This document shows positions 1 to 10,900 of a stretch of 64,000 nt of DNA, in pieces. The stretch is from Dipteris shenzhenensis (taxonomy: Eukaryota > Polypodiophyta > Polypodiopsida > Gleicheniales). The stretch lies in NCBI GenBank assembly GCA_047967505.1, contig CM106538.1; one strand, given 5' to 3'. The position numbers and the translations under genes are program-made. Position 1 is the stretch's first letter. Every line of letters begins with the position of its first letter. Below the pieces are notes generated by a model. That model was not told where the DNA came from and searched no databases. It saw only the letters and a program-made list of their open reading frames with translations.

Positions 1-247
1 GCCAATTTGAAATGAGCTTGAAGCTCTTGTAATGAAGGGATTTTCACGTTTTGAATTAGGGAGTATCAGACAGCTCTACGCTAAACTTTTGTAACAGATT
101 CTCTTCAAGTAATAAAATACCTTCGGGGGGGTCCAGCCCGACATGTTGTCCTGGGCCCTAGTGTCTCTGTTGAGAGAGGGAGAGAGGGAGAGCAAATGAG
201 AGTGTCTCTGCTGTCTTTCAAAGAGCGTGAGGGATTACATTATTGCA
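1..247 (+). repeat. 5' LTR of gypsy 1 (right part only)
   Basis: Matches 6911-7157 with one mismatch and ends in TGCA directly before the primer-binding site. It contains an AATAAA-like signal near 113 and a GGGAGAGAGGGAGAG purine stretch. Confidence 0.95.
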
Positions 248-265
248 TTGGTATCAGAGCCAAGG
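248..265 (+). other. Primer-binding site, gypsy 1
   Basis: TGGTATCAGAGCCAAGG starts one base after the LTR end. It is complementary to the 3' end of initiator tRNA-Met, the usual plant LTR-retrotransposon primer. Confidence 0.93.
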
Positions 266-1650
266 CTCATGGCCTTCCTAGGCTGTGACGATCTAGTGAG
301 AAGGCAATAGTGGCTAACGGGCAGAGATAGCGCAAGGTGTTCAGTTCGGGATTGTATGCTGAAGCTAGACTATACGCAAGTGTGAATGAAGGCAAAGCGT
401 ACGGTGACCCGAGGCAAGATACGCTGGTGATGGCGTGGGCACAAGGGGTGCTGGCTAGTAGGCCTGGGGCCTCATGCCTATGACGGCGTAAGGACGCCTC
501 TAACGGAGAGTCAAAGCGGATGAAGCGATCAAATTGCCAACGAGCGAAGTAGCTGCTGGGTATCGCGTGAACGCTATAAGTGATTTTTGGCTTCCTGTGT
601 CATTTTGCATACCCTGGTGAAGGCGATAGCGCTCGAGGAGGCTATGCTATGGCGAATTGTTGAGCAGATGGTTTCATTGCGTGGGTGATCCCGTTATATA
701 TTGCGCAACGATTGGCGAGGCTTCCATGAAGGCATATATGGAGCAGGCCCGTGGCTTGACATAAGTTTCATAATGGAGATTAATTGCGCTGGTTACGTTG
801 AGTGCTGACGGAAGCTTTGATCTTTCTTTTCCCGTCGGACGTGAAGGCGCGATGTGTGAAACTATGGAGAATTCCGTCATCTGCGCGTATTTTCTCTACC
901 AAGGTTCAACCTTAGGCTGATGTGGAAGCCAACGTGGCAACCAAGGTGACATGGCAGGCAAGGCACCAGCTGACGTGGCAGTACATGTGGCATCCAGATC
1001 AGGTAGCTGATGTGGCAGACCCTGGGTTTATCTAGCCTAACCTTGGTTAGTGGACTGGTTAGAGGTCCAGTTAGTTGACTCAACCAGACCAGTCTGGTCA
1101 CTGTAACTAGATTGTGACCAGTCCAGTTAGTCTAGTTGCAGACTAACCAGACCAGAACCAGTCAGTCTTGTTAGAGTAGCCAGTTACTCCATCTGGTTAC
1201 TGTTCTTTCAAAAAAAAAAAAGACAGTTGCAGAGACTGTTTCTGCTAGCAGATTTCACCTGCCTGTCAGACTTTTACTGTAAGAAAAGTAGCAGAAAAGC
1301 AGAGAAAAAAAGAGAAAGCAAACTTTTACTATCAGAAAAGCAGCAAAAAAAGCAGAGAAAAGCAGAGAAATCAGAGATTTGCAGAAAAAGAATATGCATG
1401 CCTTTGAGCAGAGAAAAGAGAGAAAAACAGATGCATTTTGAAGTCATTTGCAGTAGCCAGAAAAGGGGCAATACAATTGTTGATGCTTTAGCAATTTTGT
1501 GGGTTTATGCTTTGAATTGATAGCCCGATTACTGGCACAAGTTGTGAATGCAAGACAGCTCTTGTTGAGGTAATTTTTCTGTCGGAAAAGCAAAGGTAGT
1601 TGTGCATCAGTTACCTACACGGTGTGTGAGAAATTTGCAGATCTCAGAAT
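266..1650 (+). other. gypsy 1 untranslated leader
   Basis: About 1.4 kb between the primer-binding site and gag with no convincing reading frame. 1030-1200 is rich in CCAGACCAG and GGACTGGTT words that can pair with each other. 1209-1450 is A-rich with repeated GCAGAAAA. A short frame overlapping the gag start (1622-2107) looks like a shadow. Confidence 0.7.
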
Positions 1651-2688
1651 ATGGATCAATCACCTATCCAGTGGGATTCACAAGATAGGGATGTACATCC
1701 AAAAGAGAGAAGTGTGCAGCAAACTCAACAAGAATTTGAACAGATGGTACGTGCTCGTATACAAGAGATGGAAAATCTCAGAAAGGAACCAAGGGCTCGG
1801 CATTTGTTTCAAGCAGAAGCTATGCCTAATGCAGTATATGACGTGCCAATGCCAGAGGCACACTCTCGTGTACAGCCCGAAAAAGAGAGATCTCATAGGG
1901 GACGGTCTCATAGCAGGAAGAGATCGAGGCATCATCACCGATCTCCTAGTCCATCACCGTCTACCTCGAGTTCGACTTCTGTATCTTCTTCTTCCTTATC
2001 AGATAAACCATCCAGAAAAAGAAGGAAACACAAGAAGTCTAGGAAGAGAAAGTCTTCCAGAGAGACCAAGGAATTTAAAGAGGGAGGTAAATCTGTCAAG
2101 TTTATGACCTACAATGGAAAGTATGGTCATACAGACAAAGCATTGCAGTTCATCAGGCAGTTTGATGCTACATTCGGCACAGAAAAGTTTTCAGAATCCT
2201 CCAAGTTAAGAATGGTCAGTTTGCACTTGACAGCAACAGCTAGTGCATGGTGGAGTGCACAGACCACAGATGGGTCAGCCCCAAGGAAGTGGAAGGACTT
2301 CAAGAAAGCCTTCTACCAGCAGTTTATGCCTAAACAGTTTAGAGACCATGTTCTTCAAGATTGGGACAGTTTGCATATGGATGCAGGAGATACAGTGGAT
2401 GTGTACAACCAAAAGTTTTGGGATGCTTATTTGCAGGTTGCACCTTTCAAAAAGATCTCCAAAGGGACCCAAATGAGAAAGTACAGAGCAGGTCTCACTC
2501 CAAGAATTCAGGCAGTAGTGAATGCTTTGGGGGCAAAGAACATTCAAGACCTTCTGCATTCAGCTTCAGTAGCTAGTCTTGTGCCGTTAGAAGATCCATC
2601 TACAGTGCTATCCTTGCATGCAGGACGTGCTGATAGAAAGAAAACTGATTTTTCAAAATCAGAAAAGAAAGAAGTGCCCCAAGGTTGA
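1651..2688 (+). CDS. gag: gypsy 1 Gag polyprotein with SR-rich N-terminal region
   Basis: 345-residue capsid/nucleocapsid precursor. Residues about 80-145 form an arginine/serine-rich, strongly basic tract resembling splicing-factor RS domains; this is unusual for Ty3 Gag. Residues about 150-290 match the retrotransposon gag fold, with YNGK, a W-W pair (ASAWW), a W-KDFKKAF motif and RYRAGL-like helices. The CCHC zinc knuckle is not in this frame but at the start of pol. The start ATG at 1651 follows the leader and gives the whole domain. The end overlaps pol by 71 bp in a different frame, so Pol expression would need a +1 (or -2) frameshift, or re-initiation. Confidence 0.9.
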   Translation: MDQSPIQWDSQDRDVHPKERSVQQTQQEFEQMVRARIQEMENLRKEPRARHLFQAEAMPNAVYDVPMPEAHSRVQPEKERSHRGRSHSRKRSRHHHRSPSPSPSTSSSTSVSSSSLSDKPSRKRRKHKKSRKRKSSRETKEFKEGGKSVKFMTYNGKYGHTDKALQFIRQFDATFGTEKFSESSKLRMVSLHLTATASAWWSAQTTDGSAPRKWKDFKKAFYQQFMPKQFRDHVLQDWDSLHMDAGDTVDVYNQKFWDAYLQVAPFKKISKGTQMRKYRAGLTPRIQAVVNALGAKNIQDLLHSASVASLVPLEDPSTVLSLHAGRADRKKTDFSKSEKKEVPQG

Positions 2689-5600
2689 AAAGAAAGGGTT
2701 TCAGCCTCAGAAGCCGAGGGGTACTCAGTTTTCAAAGGCTTATAAAGGCAAATCTCTATTCACCCCTGAACAGATAGCTGAATTCCGTAGAGATGGGAAA
2801 TGCTTCAAGTGCGGCAAAGAGGGGCATGTGGCTGCCCAGTGCCCAGAAAAGCCTTCAACTTCGAAGGGAAAAGAGGCAGAGAAGCCACGAGGACCGCAAA
2901 TGCCAATGGCAGGAGGGATTCCTGACATACTGGGTCATGTTTCAAACCCAGAAGAACGAGAATTGCTGCTATCATGGGGCAAAGTCAGGGACCAGCAAGC
3001 GCTAATTTTATTTGATCCAGGGGCCACTGATAATTTCATATCAGAGGATCTAGCCCTGAGGCTGGGAATAAAGACGGAGGAGTTGGGCAGGGCTTTGGAT
3101 GCCGATCAGATGTTCTGTGGGAATCCTGTGCCAGTCACTCCCTTGATAGGGAAGCTCCGTCTTCATGTTCAGAGTTATGTGGATCAGGAAGACTTCTTCA
3201 TTTCTCCACTGAAACATCATGATGTAGTCTTGGGAATGCCTTGGTTTCATCGCAAGACAGTGAAGTTGACTCTTCCTGAAAGAGTGCTAGAGTTTGTGCA
3301 TAGGGGGAAAAATCAGCGTTTAATTGCCAGGAATAAAGGGGAGACTATCCCCATTGTATCTGATGTTGCATGTGGTAAAGCAATAAAGTCTGCAATTTCT
3401 GCGTACATGGCTTTTGTAAAAGAAAAAGAGAATGATATGCATGTTCAAATGAATGATGCAGACAAAGATAAGTTTCAGTTTCTTGTAAACTTTAAAAATT
3501 GCTTTTCCGATGCTTTGCCAGGGGAGTTACCCCCAGAGAGACCAGAAGATCATCAGATAGAGTTAATGCCTGGTAGTGAGCCCCCAAACAGACCACCTTA
3601 TAGAGTCAGTGCGACTCAGAGAGAGGAGATTATGGCTCAGGTACAGGACTTGCTGTCCAAAGGATTGATTCAGCCCAGCTCGTCTCCTTTTTGTTCCCCT
3701 GTACTGCTAGTACAAAAGAAAGATGGTTCATTCCGTATGTGCGTCGATTATCGCGCACTGAACAAAATGACCATCAAGAATAGATTCCCTATTCCGCGCA
3801 TTGATGATGTGCTGGATCAGTTAAATGGAGCTTCAGTTTTCAGCAGGATAGACTTAAAGAGTGGCTATCACCAAGTGAGGATACAGCCTCAGGATGTGCA
3901 CAATACAGCATTCCGCACTACATTTGGGTTGTATGAATACTTAGTGATGGCTTTTGGGTTGACAAATGCTCCAGCCACATTCAATAGAATGATGGATCGC
4001 ATCTTCCGAAAGTACAGGCATTTCACGGGTACTTTCTTTGATGATATCTTAGTCTTCTCTAAGACAAAAGAAGAGCACAGGGAACATCTTGCTATAGTGT
4101 TTCAAGAGCTGAGAAATCATCAGCTCTACGCAAACAGCAAGAAAAGTGAATTCTTCTTGGAAGAAATCCATTATCTGGGGCATATAATATCCAAGAATGG
4201 GATAAAAATGGATCCAGCAAAGATCTGTGCCATTCAGGAATGGCCAGAGCTGAAAACTGTGCATGAAGTTCGAAGTTTCCTAGGCCTGTGTTCTTACTAC
4301 AGAAGGTTTATCAGACATTTTGCTGATATCGCAGCTCCATTACATGACCTTACTAAGAAAAATGCAGCCTTCACATGGGGAATATCACAAAAGAAAGCAT
4401 TCAATACACTCAAGGAGAAGTTGACTACAGAGCCTATTCTTGTAGTCCCGGATCTTTATCAATCTTTTGATGTTGATTGCGATGCTTGTGGAGAATGTGT
4501 TGGGGCTGCATTGCATCAGAATGGTCATGTAGTAGCCTATGAAACCAGGAGACTTCGGGATGCAGAAAGATATCTAGGAATCTATGAGAAAGAGTTATTG
4601 GCTGTAATTCATGCCATCCATACATGGAAGCACTACCTTTTGGGTGCAGATTTTACTGTTAAGACAGATCACCAAAGTCTGAGATATTTTTTGACTCAGA
4701 CCAAGCTTTCCGAGAAGCATATGAAATGGGCAAACATGCTGTTAATGTATCATTTCCAGATTGTCCATACCCCAAGAATTCCGAACAGAGTGGCAGATGC
4801 CTTGTCCCGAAGACCCCAGGTCAATAATGTGACTATTGCTTATCATCAGGACCTAGAAGGCATGAGGGAGCAATATGCTCGTGATTCAGATTTTGGTGAA
4901 ATTTTACAGCAAATGCAAGAGGGGCAATCCACCAGTCACTATTCCCTGAAAGATGGGTATTTAATGAAAGATGATTGCCTATGCATCACCCAGGAGATGA
5001 GGAAAAAGATTTTGGAGGAATGCCATGCACCTCCCTATGCTGGACACAGAGGAATTACAGCAACAACTCTAGCACTAGAGAGGTATTTCTTTTGGCCAGG
5101 GATGCGGAAAGATATACATCAGTTTGTTACTGAATGCCTTACGTGTCAGAAAGTGAAGTATTTGCCAAGATCAAAGTCAAGGAATGATGGGATTTGGACT
5201 ATCATTGATAGATTCAGCAAGCAAGCTCATTTCATTCCGGTTCACAAAACCATAAAGGCAGATCATATGGCTAAGCTTTTCATGGTACAGATTTTTAAAC
5301 ATCATGGTATGCCTAAGTCCATTGTTAGTGATCGAGATCCCAGAATGACCAGTCTATTCTGGAGAGCTTTATTTGATAACATGGGGACGAATTTGAATTT
5401 TTCTTCTTCTTTCCATCCCCAGACAGATGGTCAAAGTGAAGTAGCAAATTCTACAGTTTTGGATATGCTGAAATGCTACGTGGGTGACCAAAGTTCAGAC
5501 TCGGAAAAGTACCTACCGTTGGTAGAGTTTGCTTACAATAATACAGTATATAGCTCTACAGGGAAAGCCCCTTTTGAGGTCATATATGGGAAAGTGATTT

Positions 5601-6220
5601 TGCCACCTATATTGAGGACCAAAGAAGAAATATTTGCAGCTGATCAGTTTGTGAGAGACCTCCAGACAGCTTACAGCCAAGTCCGGACAGCAATTGAAAG
5701 GTCTCAAGAGAAACATAAAAGAGCTGCAGATAAGCGTAGGAGACAGTTAGATCTCAAGGAAGGGGATTGGGTACTTTTGAAGTTTGAAAAAGCTAGGCTC
5801 CGCAAGTTTAAAGGCAAACAGAAAGTGTATGCAAAGTTATCTCCCAGATACTATGGCCCTTTCAGGGTTACAGAAAGAATAAATGAGGTTGCATACAGAT
5901 TAGCATTGCCAGAGCATTGGAGGATTCACAATGCATTCCATGTGAGTCTTCTAAAGAAATTCCAGGGACCAGAGCCTACAGAACCAGTATCAGAGGATCC
6001 ACCAGAAGTGGATGAGCTGGAGGAGGTCCTTCAACCAAAGCAAATTGTGTACCATGCTGTGCGCAAAGGCCCTCAGGGTAAGGAGTTTTACAGGTATCTT
6101 GTAAAATTCAAAAATTATACGGCATTAGATGCCAAGTGGATGGACGAAGACATGTTATCCGACCATCCACAGCTTTTGGATGTTTACAAGGAAGCTTTTC
6201 AGTTGAGGTCAACTCAATAG
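2618..6220 (+). CDS. pol: gypsy 1 Pol: zinc knuckle, PR, RT, RNase H, integrase with internal deletion, chromodomain
   Basis: 1200-residue open frame. CCHC knuckle at 62-75 (C-F-K-C, H70, C75). Aspartic protease with an FDPGATDNF core at 132-140, where Asp-Pro-Gly replaces the usual Asp-Ser/Thr-Gly. RT with YRALNK near 376 and active-site FFDD near 473. RNase H near 615-700 with DHQSL. Integrase zinc finger from HAPPYAGHRG (about 803) to CLTCQ (about 840). Then about 30 or more residues are missing: the text jumps from KYLPRSKSRND to GIWTIIDRFSK, losing the segment that normally carries the first catalytic Asp. SDRDPR and HPQTDGQSE remain. A chromodomain-like tail (YLVKFKNY, then DAKWM) lies near 1150-1190. 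No stop codons interrupt it. Confidence 0.95.
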   Translation: MQDVLIERKLIFQNQKRKKCPKVEKKGFQPQKPRGTQFSKAYKGKSLFTPEQIAEFRRDGKCFKCGKEGHVAAQCPEKPSTSKGKEAEKPRGPQMPMAGGIPDILGHVSNPEERELLLSWGKVRDQQALILFDPGATDNFISEDLALRLGIKTEELGRALDADQMFCGNPVPVTPLIGKLRLHVQSYVDQEDFFISPLKHHDVVLGMPWFHRKTVKLTLPERVLEFVHRGKNQRLIARNKGETIPIVSDVACGKAIKSAISAYMAFVKEKENDMHVQMNDADKDKFQFLVNFKNCFSDALPGELPPERPEDHQIELMPGSEPPNRPPYRVSATQREEIMAQVQDLLSKGLIQPSSSPFCSPVLLVQKKDGSFRMCVDYRALNKMTIKNRFPIPRIDDVLDQLNGASVFSRIDLKSGYHQVRIQPQDVHNTAFRTTFGLYEYLVMAFGLTNAPATFNRMMDRIFRKYRHFTGTFFDDILVFSKTKEEHREHLAIVFQELRNHQLYANSKKSEFFLEEIHYLGHIISKNGIKMDPAKICAIQEWPELKTVHEVRSFLGLCSYYRRFIRHFADIAAPLHDLTKKNAAFTWGISQKKAFNTLKEKLTTEPILVVPDLYQSFDVDCDACGECVGAALHQNGHVVAYETRRLRDAERYLGIYEKELLAVIHAIHTWKHYLLGADFTVKTDHQSLRYFLTQTKLSEKHMKWANMLLMYHFQIVHTPRIPNRVADALSRRPQVNNVTIAYHQDLEGMREQYARDSDFGEILQQMQEGQSTSHYSLKDGYLMKDDCLCITQEMRKKILEECHAPPYAGHRGITATTLALERYFFWPGMRKDIHQFVTECLTCQKVKYLPRSKSRNDGIWTIIDRFSKQAHFIPVHKTIKADHMAKLFMVQIFKHHGMPKSIVSDRDPRMTSLFWRALFDNMGTNLNFSSSFHPQTDGQSEVANSTVLDMLKCYVGDQSSDSEKYLPLVEFAYNNTVYSSTGKAPFEVIYGKVILPPILRTKEEIFAADQFVRDLQTAYSQVRTAIERSQEKHKRAADKRRRQLDLKEGDWVLLKFEKARLRKFKGKQKVYAKLSPRYYGPFRVTERINEVAYRLALPEHWRIHNAFHVSLLKKFQGPEPTEPVSEDPPEVDELEEVLQPKQIVYHAVRKGPQGKEFYRYLVKFKNYTALDAKWMDEDMLSDHPQLLDVYKEAFQLRSTQ

Positions 6221-6232
6221 AAGCCGAGGGGA

Positions 6233-7157
6233 TGTCACCACAATGTAAATATCCTAAGTCAAAGTACAGTTGACCATTTATTTGATCATAATTAAAGTGT
6301 TTTATATGTGTTAATTATGGTCAAAGAGTTCTTTTAATGGTCAAGGGATTGACTATGGTCAAAGATACTTGACTCTAGTCAAGTAAACCTGACTTCGGTC
6401 AAGGAGACTTGGTTTATTACCAAGAGGGTTAACTGCGGTTAACCAGAGAACTACAGAGCTGACTACGGTCAGAGAGTGTTGACTTTGGTCAACAAGACTT
6501 GGCATGCGCCAAGAGGGTTAACCCCGGTTAACCAAGATGTGCCAACTTCGGTTGGAGAGACTTGGCTATAATTAAGGCGCCTCGACCCTTGGTCAAAGCT
6601 CCTTAATTATAATCAAGAGTGTTGACTCCGGTCAACCAGAAAATAAATATATATATTTATATTTGTTTAGATGTGCACATGTGTTCAGTGGGGACGCCCA
6701 CCATGACTAGAATTAGTCCACAGTGGTGCCATGGTGGTGCGCTTTAATTAATTGTTGCAGGTACTAGGAAGAGTTATTTTTCCTAAGCGCTACGGGAGCC
6801 TGACAAGCATCTAGGAGACGGTTTGTGGGACCAAGTGCTTTGAAGACTCCAGAGTGGCCCTTAGTGGCATGTAATAGGACTTAGTCTAGATTTTAGACAA
6901 GTGGCATGTTGCCAATTTGAAATGAGCTTGAAGCTCTTGTAATGAAGGGATTTTCACGTTTTGAATTAGGGAGTATCAGACAGCTCTACGCTGAACTTTT
7001 GTAACAGATTCTCTTCAAGTAATAAAATACCTTCGGGGGGGTCCAGCCCGACATGTTGTCCTGGGCCCTAGTGTCTCTGTTGAGAGAGGGAGAGAGGGAG
7101 AGCAAATGAGAGTGTCTCTGCTGTCTTTCAAAGAGCGTGAGGGATTACATTATTGCA
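6233..7157 (+). repeat. 3' LTR of gypsy 1 (925 bp)
   Basis: Begins TGTCACCACA after the purine-rich tract AGAAGCCGAGGGGA (about 6219-6232) and ends TATTGCA. TG...CA borders. Its first ~400 bp hold an array of short palindromes described separately; 6645-6665 is AT-only. Confidence 0.93.
6349..6636 (+). promoter_or_regulatory. Array of about 11 tetraloop-type palindromes / W-box pairs in the gypsy 1 LTR
   Basis: Successive inverted repeats with 5-7 bp stems and mostly 4-nt centres: TTGAC-TATG-GTCAA (6349), TTGAC-TCTA-GTCAA (6369), CTGAC-TTCG-GTCAA (6389), GGTTAAC-TGCG-GTTAACC (6427), CTGAC-TACG-GTCAG (6459), TTGAC-TTTG-GTCAA (6479), CTTGGC-ATGC-GCCAAG (6498), GGTTAAC-CCCG-GTTAACC (6516), CCAAC-TTCG-GTTGG (6542), GTTGAC-TCCG-GTCAAC (6621), plus CTTGGT...ACCAAG (6408). 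Five centres are UNCG tetraloops closed by C-G. Many arms are TTGAC[C/T], the WRKY W-box. The position in U3 favours a DNA regulatory role; RNA hairpins are also possible. Confidence 0.75.
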
Positions 7158-7845
7158 CATGATATGTTTGCACTACTTTAAAGAAATCTACTGCCCAAGG
7201 TAACGAAATTGTTTGTTAAGGAGTTAAATTTGGATGCTTTGTCATTCAGCTTTTTCCTATGGCAAGGTCCTATCACCAAGTTCATCCTCAGACATCTCAA
7301 TCTAAGGATGCTGCTTCACATCTCTTGTTATGGTGATTCTAGATGTCTTGTGATAGAGAGAAGTCAGGAATAGGCATTGACAATGTCACCTAGGTTACCT
7401 ATGAACAGACAGGGAATACCATTGTACCTGCATTGGCATTCAAACAACCATTTACTTAATTTCAGAGATGCCTTCAAACAATGAATAAAGAAACCAAATG
7501 CCCAAGAATGGAGAGCAAGGCACTCAATACATTGAAAAAGAGCGATGATATGATAGATTTCATATGCTCGCTATGATGCAAATATATATTCTCGAACCAC
7601 AATGATTATGAAAATGAATCTAGTAACCTTACTCAAGGTTAGAATTGATGTGAGGATCACATGCATTCAAGCACAAAGTTCAACGTTCCAAAGCACTACC
7701 AACCGTACTCTTTGGTGTCTTTTATAAGCAAAGCACCACAACCTTTGTGACATAGTTGCTATTCTCCTCTTACAATTTTTGAGTATATAGAACCTTGATA
7801 CTGCATCAACACATGGGCGAACAAAAGAGGGAAGAGGACTACTAC
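7158..7845 (-). other. Intron 12 sequence between gypsy 1 and exon 12
   Basis: AT-rich non-coding sequence with no gene seen. Neither strand contains the next expected DEG7 exon, so that exon lies beyond gypsy 1, left of the window. Confidence 0.6.
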
Positions 7846-7926
7846 CTGTTGATACGAAAGGGGATGAATCACTCCCCCACTTATCTCAAGGAAGAAACTT
7901 GGGGTAATCGAATGTAGATCTTGCAC
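7846..7926 (-). CDS. DEG7: DEG7 homolog exon 12
   Basis: 81 bp, residues 375-401: [20 protein letters not shown] then HPLSYQQ. Acceptor CAACAG|GTG, donor CAG|GTAGTA. Last exon visible in the window. Confidence 0.93.
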
Positions 7927-10900
7927 CTGTTGCTCCACATGGACATAAAATCACAATTTAACAAAGCTAACATGTCAAAACTCAACAGCACAAATGATTA
8001 CATGCAACATATATGCCAGACATACCAGTAGAGTGGTATGCACAGTCAGGCCACCTCTTTCTACCTCCAAAGTGATCAACTTTCCCACATTATCATCAAG
8101 CAATGTCTCTAGCCTTAAGAACTGTGTCACAACCTGTAAGCAAATCATATTGCAAAATGTCAACATTAAAATTGTCAGCTCAAGTGTGTGGAAAAACAAC
8201 ATACTATAAAAACTCCAAATCAATACAATACCCTTGAAGTATAAATTGGATTTTAGTGCACAGATAAGAAGCAGCTGGCATTGACCTACATGACTAATGT
8301 GCCCTACGTGAAAAGTCATGTTACAAAACATTTAAATAGCCATGCTCAAGTGTGTGTGGAAAAACAATGTACTGTAAAAACTTCAATCAATACTATACCC
8401 ATTAAGCAGAAATTGGATTGCAAAAATAAGAAGCTGGCATTGTCCTATATGAGTGACTAATGTGCCCCATGTGATACAATAAACCCCTACTCCTTCGAAC
8501 ATATACACAGCAGCAGATTGCAAACTCAACAGAATTTCATGAAAAAAGCAAACCTAGTTAACGCTGTTACATATAATTAAGAACATAACAATGCCATGTA
8601 CAAAAAGCACTTAGCACTGACTAATTAAAAGCATATGTTTCTATGAACTAGGCAATTTTCATGATAAACATGATTGAAAGCAAAAAAACACTTCTTGTTT
8701 TAAGCACATTCACATGAAACTATATAACAATGAAGAGTTTTGGCAATCCAAGTAACAACTAAGATACATAATTCAATCAAACTCACTTCGGCACATCCAA
8801 TAATTAGGTCCCACTTGCATAATCCTCTTGAGCTCAACAATGAACACCTTGCTAGATATCAAATTGCTTTGCAAGGCATATACCTAGATGAGTCCAGGAA
8901 CATGCCAAAACTCATCCTCTAAAAACATAATATAGTGCAGTTTCAATATCATGATAGTCATAAGATTGAAAACCATAAACTCCATCATGCATAGTAGGGA
9001 CTAGCTACTATAACATATACCTAGATGAATCCAAGAACATTCCCAAACTCATCCTCTAAAAACACAACCCCACTCACATCATCAGTGCCCAACAGAGGGT
9101 GTAGACCATAGTATAGACACATGCTCTCACACATACAAATCCACACACCCACACATACTTGAGCATCCATTTAAACAAAGACTTCGTACTGAGTTTCTGT
9201 CAGCACTCCAGAGGTGAAAGGCAAACTCAGCCATGACGAAGGCTAGCACTAAAGGAGAAAGCTACTCAAAAGGTATTTCAAAATCTCTTCATTCAAGCTA
9301 CAACTGCTTGTGAAGACTAAATGATTTCATTTTAGTCTCTCCTAAACGAGCATCTAAATCTAGTTGATAGGGCAACGCATAGAAAAAATTGTCGCAAACC
9401 AGCAGGTCGCAACATGGTAGAAAACTTCACAAGGTAAAGTTTGCATGTCCGGTAATACAATTGAAGCATGTACCTACATGAGTCCAAGAACATGCCAAAA
9501 CTCATCCTCTAAAAACACAATATATTGTGCAGTTTCAATCCCATGATAGTCACTCATAAGGTTGAAAACCATAAACTCCATCACGCATAGCAGGGACTAG
9601 CTACTATGACATCCCCACTGACGTCATCAGCGCCCAACAGTGGGTGTAGACCATAGTATATGTAAGAAAGGAGCAAGTAGGATGCAAGGGAGCAAGAGCT
9701 GGAGAGCCAAAACGTGAAAGCTGCAATAGATAAGATTGATACGAAAGTAGTGTAAAGGTGGTTTTGTCTAAGTGACAAAACCACACTAACCCACTAACTG
9801 TGGTTAGGGCGCAAAACCTCTAGAGAGGGAAAAGTGCCCCTAACTCACTTATGGATTACATTGGTCACTGCCTAGAGTTATGGCAATAATTCTAACACCC
9901 CCCTGCAGTGCCAATGTGATGATGTACAAGGAAGTGATCAATCACCAAAAGGAGATGAGTTCAAGGCACTGCGAAATGCCTCAAACTACTCATGTGGAAG
10001 TGCTTTGGTGAAGATGTCTGCAACATTGTCATGTGTTGACACATAGATCATACTCATCTCCCCTCCATGCAACTTCTCTCTGACATAATGATAATGAACC
10101 TCAATGTGCTTCGTGCTAGCATGAAACACCGGATTCTTTGCCATTGCTATAGCACTCTGACTATCAATGAGAATCGGAGAAGGACCCTCCAAAGAGGGAT
10201 AAAGATCAGCAAACAAACGGCACAGCCAAATACATTCAATTGTCGCTGTGAAAGCTACCCTGTACTCAGCTTCACATGAGGAAGTAGCCACAATAGATTG
10301 TTTCTTGCTCACCCAAGAAATGCAAGCTTTGCCCAAAAAGAAACAATTACCACTTTTGGACTGCCTAGTGTCATAGTCTCCAACCCAATCTGAGTCATTG
10401 TAACCATGCATCTGCAAGTAACCCCCCTGGGAAACATCAAGCCATAAAACTTTGTGCCTTGCAAGTAACGAAAGATGCATTTTACAGCCTGCCAATGTGT
10501 TGTCTTTGACCTGTGCATATACCTGCTCACCTGAGATACTGCATACTGAATATCGGACCGTGTATTGCACAAATAAATGAGGCATCCAACAACCTGGCTG
10601 TAAAGTGTGGCATCCACTGATTCACCTGCATCATACATAGTAAGCTTCAGCCCTGGCTCCATGGGAGTGGTTGTAGGCTTACAATCTTGCATGTTAAATC
10701 CATCCAAGAGCTTTTGCACATACTTGGATTGAGACATAACAATGCCACGCTTGTCTTGTATGAACTGGATCCCCAAATAGAAATTTAACATGCCCAAATC
10801 TGTCATGTCAAATTCAGCTTTCAATTCAGCCTTGAAATATGGAATTATTTCCTCATCTGACGCTATGAGCAGCATGTCATCTTCAGAAAGAATGATGACC

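Larger units (their letters stand above)
1..7157 (+). mobile_element. Ty3/gypsy chromovirus 'gypsy 1', nearly complete
   Basis: LTR retrotransposon whose 5' LTR is cut by the window edge. Order: 5' LTR end (1-247), tRNA-Met primer-binding site, long leader, gag, pol in another frame (protease, reverse transcriptase, RNase H, integrase, chromodomain-like tail), polypurine tract, 3' LTR (6233-7157). The 247 bp visible in both LTRs differ at one base (near position 90), so the insertion is recent. It lies in intron 12 of the DEG7 homolog, antisense to it. The right target duplication would start CATGA; the left one is outside the window. The integrase has an internal deletion, so this copy is probably not autonomous. 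Confidence 0.95.

Noticed and set aside
1622-2107. 161-residue open frame overlapping gypsy 1 gag
   Set aside because: Out of frame with Gag, no domain, serine/arginine-poor shadow of the repetitive RS region.
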